A DNA stretch of 64,000 bases from Hyphomicrobiales bacterium. Lineage in GTDB: Bacteria; Pseudomonadota; Alphaproteobacteria; Rhizobiales; Beijerinckiaceae. Positions within the stretch are counted from its first letter, which is position 1. Each line of letters begins with the position of its first letter. The notes under the pieces are model-generated. The model searched no databases. It was not told the DNA's origin and worked only from the letters and a program-made list of their open reading frames with translations. Shown here in pieces: positions 34,702-42,097 of this stretch. The position numbers were made by a program, and so were the translations under genes. Location of the stretch: assembly GCA_900470095.1 (NCBI GenBank), contig UBZM01000036.1, positions 234,763 through 298,762 on the forward strand, in the 5' to 3' direction.

Positions 34702-35916
34702 ATGGACATCATGAGCAGCCCCTCAATCCCACTCGACGTCGCCAGTGCGATCGACCACCTGATGAATTTCCTCTCGGTCGAAGGCGTGACCGGTCAGGAA
34801 GCCAAGATCGGGGCCGCCGTCAGCGAGGCTCTGAAGAGGGTCGGGGTGCCTGCTTCCGCGATCCGCTTCGACGATGCCAATAAGCGCATCCCGGTGCCGA
34901 CGGAGACAGGCAATCTCTTCGTCGATCTGCCGGGCACGCGGCCGGGGCCACGTCTGCTGTTCTCCACCCATCTCGACACCGTGCCGCTTTGCGCCGGCGC
35001 CAAACCCCGGCGTGAGGGCGACCGCATCGTCTCCGACGGCACGACCGCGCTCGGCGGCGATGCCCGCACCGGCGTCGCGCTCCTGGTCGTGCTCGCCGAG
35101 ACGCTGATCAAGCACAAGCTGCCGCATCCGCCGATCACCCTGCTCTTCACCGTCCGCGAGGAGAGCGGCCTGCACGGTGCCCGCGAACTGAATCCGGCCG
35201 ATCTTGGCGGGGCCGCCATGTGCATCAATGTCGACGGCCAGCTTGCCTCGGAACTGCTCGTCGGCGCAGTCGGCCAGGAGAACTGGGAAGTCGAGATCAA
35301 GGGCAAGGCATCCCATGCCGGCGTCGCACCGGAAAGGGGCATTTCGGCGACGCTGGTCGGCGCCATCGCGATCGCCGAGGCACAGCGTGCCGGCTGGTTC
35401 GGCAAGGTCGTCAAATCCGACGGCCACGGCACCAGCAATGTCGGCATTTTCGGCGGCAAGGGCGGCACGGTCGCGGCCGGCGATGCGACCAATGTCGTCA
35501 CCGACTATGTCTATATCCGGGGCGAGGCGCGCAGCCCGGAGGCTGCCTTCGCGACCAAGATCGCGAACGGCTACAAGGAGGCCTTCGCCAAGGCGCAGGG
35601 CGAGGTGAAGGATCACGAGGGCAACACCGCGGAGGTGAAGTTCAGCCAGAAGCCGGCTTACCCCCCCTTCGAACTGGGCCAGGATACTCCGGTGGTGAAG
35701 CGTGCCACCAAGGCGCTCAAGCTGCTGGGTATCGAGCCGACCTATCTGTTCTCCAATGGTGGTCTCGACGCCAACTGGTTTGACAAGCACGGGGTTCCGA
35801 CCATCACCATCGGCGCCGGGCAGGCCGAGATCCATACCATCAAGGAGTATGTGAATCTCACCGAATACGAAAAGGGTTGCCGCATCGGTATCCTGATGGC
35901 GACCCTGGAAGACTGA
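34702..35916 (+). CDS. M20 family peptidase, peptidase T-like
   Basis: 404-residue cytosolic zinc peptidase. The first metal motif HLDTVP (around residue 93), the bridging aspartate in GGDARTG (around 118), the catalytic glutamates in REESGLHG (around 152), the aspartate in NVDGQ (around 178) and the last ligand in EIHTIKEYV (around 380) are present. This M20B pattern matches tripeptide-cleaving PepT and close relatives. Paired with AbgT it probably cuts an imported dipeptide-like compound. The ATG at 34702 or the one at 34711 could serve as start. Confidence 0.83.
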   Translation: MDIMSSPSIPLDVASAIDHLMNFLSVEGVTGQEAKIGAAVSEALKRVGVPASAIRFDDANKRIPVPTETGNLFVDLPGTRPGPRLLFSTHLDTVPLCAGAKPRREGDRIVSDGTTALGGDARTGVALLVVLAETLIKHKLPHPPITLLFTVREESGLHGARELNPADLGGAAMCINVDGQLASELLVGAVGQENWEVEIKGKASHAGVAPERGISATLVGAIAIAEAQRAGWFGKVVKSDGHGTSNVGIFGGKGGTVAAGDATNVVTDYVYIRGEARSPEAAFATKIANGYKEAFAKAQGEVKDHEGNTAEVKFSQKPAYPPFELGQDTPVVKRATKALKLLGIEPTYLFSNGGLDANWFDKHGVPTITIGAGQAEIHTIKEYVNLTEYEKGCRIGILMATLED

Positions 35917-36016
35917 GGCCTTGGCTGGGTGCGGTGTGCCGGGGCGTAGCCTGCGCCGGCATGCTGCGCCCTACGCATTTCTGCGGCCTGGCAGGGCCCA
36001 ATAGGGAGCTGAGCGA

Positions 36017-37852
36017 TTGAGCCCGATAGCCTATACCGGCACCATCATCGCCGTTGCCGTGGTCTTGTTCATCTGGAACAAGATTCCCGTCGTTCTGGTC
36101 GCGATGGGAGTAGCGCTTGCCCTTTGGGCGACCGGGGTCCTGACCCTGCCCCAGGCTCTGGGCGGTTTCGGCGACCCCGCCGTCATCTTCATCGCCTCGC
36201 TCTTCGTCGTCAGCTCCGGGCTCGAGGTCACCGGCGTCACCGCCTGGGCAGGCCAACTCCTGATCAAGGGAGCGGGCGAGGAAAGTCGAACCCGCCTTCT
36301 AATTCTCACCATGATTCTCGTTTCGCTGCTGACCGCCGTGATCAGCCTCAACGGCGCCGTCGCTGCATTGCTGCCGGTTGTTGTCGTCATCGCGGTGCGG
36401 CTCAAGCGCAATTCTTCGCAACTGCTGATGCCGCTGGTCTTCGCCGCGCATGCGGGTTCGATGCTGGCGCTGACGGGAACTCCCGTGAACGTGCTGGTCT
36501 CCGAGGCCAGTAGCGATGCAGGGATGGGCAGCTTCGGTTTCTTCGAATTCGCGCTGGTCGGCGTACCGCTGCTGGCGGGCACGATGGCGATCATCATCCT
36601 CTTCGGCCAGCGCCTGCTGCCTGAGCGCAATGGCGCGACCATGCCCGCCGATTTCAGCCGGCATGCCAAGACGCTGGTCGAGCAATACGGCCTTGCCAGC
36701 GGCATCTATCAGATGCGCGTCCGTGCCAGTTCGCCTTTTCTCGGCGCTGCGCCCGCCAGCATCGACCTGTCGGTCTATCCGGGGCTGCAGCTGGTCGCCA
36801 TTCAGGAGGGCGAAACCGCAAGCCCCATCCGCCGCTCGGTCATTGCCGATGGCGATCATCTTTTGGTTCGCGGTGAGGCTGACGCTGCCGCGACACTGGC
36901 GGCGGAGATGCATCTCGCCTTCCGTGAGGAGGCAAAGCAGGGGCAGGGCGCAGAGACGCTGTTCAACCAGCGCTCCGGTCTGGCCGAAGTCGTGATCCCG
37001 CCGCGCTCCGGCCTGATCGGCCAGACCGTCTTCCCTGGGATGGTCACCGACAGTGGCGATCTGATCGTTCTGGCCGTGCAGCGCGCGGGGGCGGAACTCG
37101 CCGCCGCGAATGCAACCAAGGATTCCGGTGGCATCGTGCTGCAAGCCGGCGATACGATGCTGCTGCAGGGCACCTGGAAGGCGCTCGACGTCCATCTCGA
37201 CGATCCCGATGTCCTCGTCGTGAGCTCGCCCGAACTGGTGCGCCGTCAGGCCGTGCCGATGGGCCCCGGCGCGAAGCAGGCCGTCATCATTCTCGTCGCG
37301 ATGGTTCTGCTGCTTGCCACAGGCGTCGTCCCGCCCGCCGTCGCAGGTTTGCTGGCTGCAGGCGCGATCATCCTGTCGGGCATCATGAATGTCGAGCAGT
37401 CCTACCGCGCGATCGGCTGGACCACCGTGATCCTCGTCGGCGCCATGATGCCGCTCTCGACCGCGATGGTGGAAACCGGTGCGGCTAAGCTGATGGCGGA
37501 GCGGCTCGTCTATATGGTTGGCGATGCCGGGCCCGTCGCATTGCTTGCCGGACTGTTCGTGCTGACCGCCGTCATGGGGCAGTTGATCAGCAATACCGCG
37601 ACTGCGCTCATCGTCATTCCGATCGGGGTCGCTGCGGCCGCCAGCATGGGGATTTCGCCGCGGCCGGTCTTGATGAGCACGGCAGTTGCCGCGGCCGGAG
37701 CCTTCCTCACCCCGATCGCAACGCCGACCAACCTGATGGTGATGGGGCCGGGTGGCTATGCCTTCAGCGATTATTGGAAGCTCGGCCTGCCGCTGCTGAT
37801 CTGGTTCTTCGTGGTGGCCGTCTTCATCGTGCCGCTCATCTGGCGCTTCTGA
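36017..37852 (+). CDS. SLC13/DASS-type anion carrier with TrkA-C domains (paralogue)
   Basis: 611-residue carrier with the same plan as the protein at 7498-9309: hydrophobic halves around two TrkA-C-like domains, SNTATA near residue 535 and ATPTN near 575. The start is a TTG preceded by GGGAG, 8 nt upstream. It may be co-transcribed with AbgT and the peptidase, 100 bp upstream. The anion is unknown; a product of the peptidase such as a carboxylate is one option. Confidence 0.85.
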   Translation: MSPIAYTGTIIAVAVVLFIWNKIPVVLVAMGVALALWATGVLTLPQALGGFGDPAVIFIASLFVVSSGLEVTGVTAWAGQLLIKGAGEESRTRLLILTMILVSLLTAVISLNGAVAALLPVVVVIAVRLKRNSSQLLMPLVFAAHAGSMLALTGTPVNVLVSEASSDAGMGSFGFFEFALVGVPLLAGTMAIIILFGQRLLPERNGATMPADFSRHAKTLVEQYGLASGIYQMRVRASSPFLGAAPASIDLSVYPGLQLVAIQEGETASPIRRSVIADGDHLLVRGEADAAATLAAEMHLAFREEAKQGQGAETLFNQRSGLAEVVIPPRSGLIGQTVFPGMVTDSGDLIVLAVQRAGAELAAANATKDSGGIVLQAGDTMLLQGTWKALDVHLDDPDVLVVSSPELVRRQAVPMGPGAKQAVIILVAMVLLLATGVVPPAVAGLLAAGAIILSGIMNVEQSYRAIGWTTVILVGAMMPLSTAMVETGAAKLMAERLVYMVGDAGPVALLAGLFVLTAVMGQLISNTATALIVIPIGVAAAASMGISPRPVLMSTAVAAAGAFLTPIATPTNLMVMGPGGYAFSDYWKLGLPLLIWFFVVAVFIVPLIWRF

Positions 37853-37996
37853 ATTCTGCCCGATCGCCTGGCGTTTTCGCCGATCTCGCGGTCAAAGCGG
37901 GCGGAGCAGGAACGATCGGTCGCGACAGCGGCCGATCGATTGCCTGGCGTGGTAATGCGTCGGGCCGACATCTGGCTTGAGGCCAAGGAGGATCAA

Positions 37997-38251
37997 TTGG
38001 TTGATATTCGCGGAGCGGCACTGGCTGCTGGAATGGTTATCGCAGCACTGTGTTCGGGCACTGCCTTTGCTGCCCCGGTTTCTTCGAGTGGTAGCGTTGC
38101 CACCAATCCCGGCGTCGAACTCGCACAATGGCACCGTTCGCCCCCGCGGCATGTCGCGCCACGCCATGGCCGCTGCTGGTGGGAAAACCGGCGCGTGCGC
38201 GACCATCGTGGTCGCTGGGTCGTCCGCCGCGTGCAGGTCTGCCGCCGCTGA
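37997..38251 (+). CDS. small secreted protein, unknown
   Basis: Predicted 84-residue exported protein. I choose the TTG at 37997 because AAGGAGG lies 6-7 nt upstream; the open frame starts at 37940 without such a site. A signal peptide is clear (AALAAGMVIAALCSGTAFA, cleaved after AFA). The mature part is short, basic and rich in Arg, His and Trp, with a C-terminal RDHRGRWVVRRVQVCRR and two cysteines (RCWW, VCRR) that could form a disulfide. I do not recognise a function. Confidence 0.6.
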   Translation: MVDIRGAALAAGMVIAALCSGTAFAAPVSSSGSVATNPGVELAQWHRSPPRHVAPRHGRCWWENRRVRDHRGRWVVRRVQVCRR

Positions 38252-38259
38252 TCGAACCA

Positions 38260-38278
38260 TCCGGGGCGCGCCCCCGGA
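38260..38278 (+). terminator. GC hairpin after small secreted gene
   Basis: TCCGGGG (38260-38266) and CCCCGGA (38272-38278) form a 7-bp stem with a 5-nt loop, starting 9 nt after the stop codon at 38251. There is no U-tract, so termination would need Rho or be partial. Confidence 0.4.
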
Positions 38279-38356
38279 CCAGTGCGGGCGGTCGCCGCGC
38301 AGGGATGACGCGGCGTAGTGTCGTATGTCCAGCTGGCCTTGGGGCCAGGATGCAGA

Positions 38357-38393
38357 CGCCGAGAAGCGCCAAGAACTCCCACGCTTCTCGGCG
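38357..38393. repeat. perfect 12-bp inverted repeat
   Basis: CGCCGAGAAGCG (38357-38368) and its exact complement (38382-38393) are separated by 13 nt in a non-coding stretch. It could be a transcript-end hairpin or a regulatory RNA structure; no U-tract follows and no gene lies next to it. Confidence 0.5.
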
Positions 38394-38735
38394 CACCACA
38401 TCTGATCGGCAGGAGCTGCCGCTACCCCGGGCTCAAACTCCGAACCGCACCGATCCAGGATGTTCCGGCCTTCGGGCGCCGCTCGATCCTCCGAGACAGT
38501 CGCGTGTGATGAGAGTGTCGCCGGCTGTCTTGCATTGAGAGCGATGTCGCGATGGATGCACCGATAACCCAAGCACCCGTCACCCCGCTCTTCTGAGCCA
38601 CGTCCCTCCCTGAAAGATGCTGCCGAAAGAGCGGCCAGAACGGCCGATCCGCTCGGAATCCGGCGATATCGAGCATCTTGTTCGGTCGGCGCGGGGTCAA
38701 ATCACAGAGCCCCCGTGCTGCTAATTGCGGTGCCC

Positions 38736-38760
38736 GGGACGGTCTATCGCCAATTTGGGC
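38736..38760 (+). promoter_or_regulatory. weak tandem GGGA / TTTGGGC element (site D)
   Basis: GGGAC at 38736 and TTTGGGC at 38754-38760 place the GGG triplets 21 bp apart, as in site C. The spacer differs and the second copy lacks the ATTC tail, so this is the least certain of the four sites. It lies 35 bp before the MFS gene start. Confidence 0.2.
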
Positions 38761-38794
38761 AGCCGATGACGATGAAAGGGGTCTGCGCAAGCCG

Positions 38795-40012
38795 ATGACC
38801 AATCTGCCCGTCGGCACTCCAGGAGGCCACGCCCCGTGCCAGAAGCCACCGCCCGACCAACAGCATGCATTGCTGCGTATTCTCGGCCTCGCCTGCTTCG
38901 GCTCTTCGCTCGGTGTGTTCCTGTTCGACCCGGTGCTGCCCATGCTCAGCCGGGATTTTGCGGTGCCGCGGAGCCAGGTTGTCGCGATGGCGACGGCTTT
39001 CGCGCTCGCCTATGCCCTGGCACAGCCGATTGCCGGCGCACTCGGCGACCAGCTCGGCAAGTTGCGGGTGATGCGCTTCTGCCTGGGGATGAGCGCACTT
39101 GGAACATTGCTCGGGAGCCTGGCTCCCAGTTTCGAGCTGCTGCTCGCCACTCGGCTTGTCGTCGGCTTCTTCACAGCCGGCACAATCCCGCTGTGCTTTG
39201 CCATCCTGGCGGAGCGGATCGCACCCGAAGGACATCAGGAGGCTTTCGGCAAGGCCAGTGCGGCTTCGGTTACAGGGTCGCTAGCCGGGGCCGTTGGGTC
39301 CGGCTTTGTCGCCGATGCGCTCAGCTGGCGCGCCAGCCTGCTCGCGGCCGGCCTGATCGGTCTGACCTGTTTCGCCGTCGTGACGGTGGCGCTGCGCGAT
39401 ACCCGTGACGCCTCGTCATCGCGCGCGGGGTTCGGCTCGGCGTTCTCTGCCTATGGCAGGATTCTGGGGCTGGCGAGCGCCCGCTGCGGGCTGGGGCTTC
39501 AGCTGGCCCTGACCGGGCTGACACAGGGTCTGTTCCCGCACATCGCCTTTCTCGTCGGGGCCAGCGCCTCGACCGTCGGCATCGTGCTCTCCGGCTTCAT
39601 GATCGGCAGCATTGCCTATGGAGTAAGCCTGCGCCGCACCCTGCGCTGGATAAGGCCGACGCACCTCACTCTGGTTGGCGGGCTGGTCATGACGCTCGCC
39701 ATGGCAAGCCTGAGCGCCCATCTTCCCTGGCCGTTCCAGTTCGGCGCATTGCTGGCATTCGGCTTTGCCTATCGCAGCGCCGCCATTCCGCTCCAGACCT
39801 ATCTGGCGACCCTCACCCCACATACGCACGGCGCGATGATGGCGCTGCACTCGATGGCGGCGATGCTCGGACAGTCGGCGATGCCCCTCATCTATGCGGC
39901 AGGGTTCGACAGGGCCGGCATCATGCCGACCCTGATTGTCTCGGCAAGTCTACTAGGCCTCTGCGCCGTCGCGGTTGCCTCAATCATGCATTCCAGCAAA
40001 CGCTCCCGTTGA
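38795..40012 (+). CDS. MFS transporter, arabinose-efflux/drug type
   Basis: 405-residue major facilitator with 12 hydrophobic segments. The TM2-TM3 loop GALGDQLGKLRVMRF and the long polar N-terminal tail of about 30 residues are typical of drug:H+ or sugar efflux carriers. The ATG at 38795 is in frame with an upstream open stretch from 38678 that is not hydrophobic. Convergent with the BKACE operon, 123 bp away. Substrate unknown. Confidence 0.8.
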   Translation: MTNLPVGTPGGHAPCQKPPPDQQHALLRILGLACFGSSLGVFLFDPVLPMLSRDFAVPRSQVVAMATAFALAYALAQPIAGALGDQLGKLRVMRFCLGMSALGTLLGSLAPSFELLLATRLVVGFFTAGTIPLCFAILAERIAPEGHQEAFGKASAASVTGSLAGAVGSGFVADALSWRASLLAAGLIGLTCFAVVTVALRDTRDASSSRAGFGSAFSAYGRILGLASARCGLGLQLALTGLTQGLFPHIAFLVGASASTVGIVLSGFMIGSIAYGVSLRRTLRWIRPTHLTLVGGLVMTLAMASLSAHLPWPFQFGALLAFGFAYRSAAIPLQTYLATLTPHTHGAMMALHSMAAMLGQSAMPLIYAAGFDRAGIMPTLIVSASLLGLCAVAVASIMHSSKRSR

Positions 40013-40135
40013 ACGGGATCGCCGGGGGCGTGAGGGACGATGCATCTTCCGTGGTTGCAGATCGAAGCGTTTCGCGCGGTCAAAATGACCGGCCGCATGT
40101 CGGCGGCAATTTCGAGACGGCACCAGCCGCGCCGC

Positions 40136-41068
40136 TCAAAAGGCGACCTTGTCTGCCCCCTTGAGCTGCAGAAGCTCGCGGGCATCGTCGGGCGTCGCCA
40201 GCTCCAGTCCGAGACCTTCGATGATCATCCGCGCCGCCCGGACCTGTTCGGCGTTGGATTTTGCCAGCTGCCCCGGCGCGATCCAGAGCGAATCCTCCAG
40301 GCCGACGCGCAGGTTGCCGCCCATCGCGACCGCCATCGCGGCGATCGGCAGTTGGTGACGCCCGGCGCCAAGCACGGACCACTGGTACTGGTCGCCGAAG
40401 AGCCGGTCAGCCGTGCGCCTCATATGCGCGACATCCTCCGGATGCGGGCCGATGCCGCCGAGCAGCCCGAAGACCGACTGGACGAAGAAGGGCGGCTTCA
40501 CCAGCCCGCGATCGACGAAATGCGCCAGCGTGTAGAGATGCCCGATATCGTAGCACTCGATCTCGAAGCGTGTGCCATTCTCGGCGCAGGTCGTCAGGAT
40601 GTTTTCGATGTCCTGGAAGGTGTTCTTGAAGATGCGGTCCTTCGAGCCTTCGAGATAGGGCTGCTCCCAATCATGCTTGAACTCCTTGAAACGGCTCAGC
40701 ATCGGATACAGCCCGAAATTCATCGATCCCATGTTGAGCGACGCGACCTCGGGCTTGAAATGGGCGCAGGGTCGCAGGCGCTCCTCGACACCCATGGTCG
40801 GCGCGCCGCCCGTTGTGATGTTGATGACGCAGTCGCTGCGCTGCTTGATCACCTTCAGGAAGGGCTCGAAAGCCTCGGGGGACTGGTCCGGCTTGCCGGT
40901 TACGGGATCGCGAGCATGGACATGCACAAGCGCCGCCCCCGCTTCGGCGGCGCCGACCGCAGCGTCGATGATTTCATCGGCGGTCACCGGTAGGTAAGGC
41001 GACATCGAGGGCGTATGGATCGCGCCGGTCACCGCGCAGGTGATCATGACTTTGCGGTTCTTGGCCAT
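40136..41068 (-). CDS. BKACE family beta-keto acid cleavage enzyme
   Basis: 310-residue enzyme of the BKACE (DUF849) family. These zinc enzymes condense a beta-keto acid with acetyl-CoA and split it to acetoacetate plus a new acyl-CoA. The zinc HxH motif (LVHVHARDPVTG, around residue 49) and the late acidic ligand region (VGLEDSLW, around 258) are present. The specificity-setting loop carries NITTGGAP. It is the last gene after a beta-hydroxyacid dehydrogenase, which would supply its keto substrate; dehydrocarnitine cleavage in carnitine degradation is one known case of this pairing. Substrate not provable from sequence. Confidence 0.86.
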   Translation of the reverse strand: MAKNRKVMITCAVTGAIHTPSMSPYLPVTADEIIDAAVGAAEAGAALVHVHARDPVTGKPDQSPEAFEPFLKVIKQRSDCVINITTGGAPTMGVEERLRPCAHFKPEVASLNMGSMNFGLYPMLSRFKEFKHDWEQPYLEGSKDRIFKNTFQDIENILTTCAENGTRFEIECYDIGHLYTLAHFVDRGLVKPPFFVQSVFGLLGGIGPHPEDVAHMRRTADRLFGDQYQWSVLGAGRHQLPIAAMAVAMGGNLRVGLEDSLWIAPGQLAKSNAEQVRAARMIIEGLGLELATPDDARELLQLKGADKVAF

Positions 41069-41102
41069 GGCGGGCTCCTTCAGGCGAGCTGGATGGTGGA
41101 AT

Positions 41103-42041
41103 TCAGGCGGGTTTGTGTGCGGCAGCGCGCTTATGGGCTTGCAGCGCGGCCAGCCGCGTGTCGCGCCAGTCGCTCAGGCGCTTCACCCGCTCGGCCGATT
41201 GCGTTCCGGGCCATTCGCTCATGACCGTGGCGACGGTTTCCGCGCCAAAGGGGTCGCCGCCGACGGCCTGCGCCGCCATGGTCGCGATGGAGGCGCCGTA
41301 ACGGGCGCAGTAATCGGGAATGCCGCCGGGCGCATTGAGCTCGATCGTCTCGAACGGCCCCATGAAGGACCAGCGCAGGCCGAGCCCGTCGCGGATCGTC
41401 TTGTCGACGTCTTCCGCGCTCGCGACGCCCTCGCCGACGAGGCGAAAGGCCTCCGCCAGGAGCACCGCCTGCAGGCGATTGAGGACGAAGCCCGGCTTCT
41501 CCTTGCGCAGGATGATCGGAACCTGTCCGGCCTGTTCATAGATCGCCTTGGCCCGGGCGAGGACGGCCGGGTCCGTCCAGGGCGCTGGCGCAAGCTCGAC
41601 GATCGGCACGAGATGAGGTGGATTGACGGGATGGGCGACGAGACAGCGCGCCCGTCCCGCGAGCGTCTCGCTGAAGACCGACGCCATGATGAACGAGGTC
41701 GAGGAGGCGAGAATCGTTCCCGCGGCGGCAAGCCTGTCCATCTCGGCAAAGAGGGCGCGCTTGGTTTCCACGGCTTCCGGGCCGTTTTCCTGCACGAGCT
41801 CGGCGCCCCTCAAGGCATCCGCCAGATCTGAGGCGACACGGATGCGCGCGAGCGAGCCCTTCGGGTCCTCGACGAGGCCGTGGCCGGAGAGCTCCTGGAG
41901 ATTGCGGCCGATATGCGCGCGCGCGGCCTCGGCCGCTTCGGGCGCGACATCATGCAATGCGACGTCGAAACCATGGCTGGCGAAGATGGTGGCCCAGGCA
42001 CGGCCGATCAGCCCGGAGCCTATGATCGCGATCTTGGTCAT
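41103..42041 (-). CDS. 3-hydroxyacid dehydrogenase, lambda-crystallin / carnitine dehydrogenase type
   Basis: 312-residue NAD-dependent dehydrogenase of the 3-hydroxyacyl-CoA dehydrogenase fold. The NAD motif IGSGLIGRAWA starts at residue 6. The SSSTSFIMAS, VAHPVNPPHLVPIVEL and GFVLNRLQ segments match lambda-crystallin (L-gulonate 3-dehydrogenase) and carnitine dehydrogenases, with the catalytic histidine in AHPVNPP. It probably oxidises a free 3-hydroxy acid to the 3-keto acid for the BKACE enzyme 34 bp downstream. Start ATG at 42041 with AGGA upstream; an earlier in-frame start at 42080 is less likely. Confidence 0.84.
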   Translation of the reverse strand: MTKIAIIGSGLIGRAWATIFASHGFDVALHDVAPEAAEAARAHIGRNLQELSGHGLVEDPKGSLARIRVASDLADALRGAELVQENGPEAVETKRALFAEMDRLAAAGTILASSTSFIMASVFSETLAGRARCLVAHPVNPPHLVPIVELAPAPWTDPAVLARAKAIYEQAGQVPIILRKEKPGFVLNRLQAVLLAEAFRLVGEGVASAEDVDKTIRDGLGLRWSFMGPFETIELNAPGGIPDYCARYGASIATMAAQAVGGDPFGAETVATVMSEWPGTQSAERVKRLSDWRDTRLAALQAHKRAAAHKPA

Positions 42042-42097
42042 GCGTGTTGATCCTGCGGGAAGCGGCGAAGGGCGGGACAAGAGTTAGGCAGGGGGGC

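Larger units (their letters stand above)
38252..38794. other. 543 bp intergenic region with hairpins
   Basis: Separates the small secreted protein gene from an MFS gene. It holds a GC-rich hairpin right after the first gene (38260-38278), a perfect 12-bp inverted repeat (38357-38393) and a weak member of the tandem repeat family (38736-38760). I find no convincing coding region on either strand. Confidence 0.6.
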
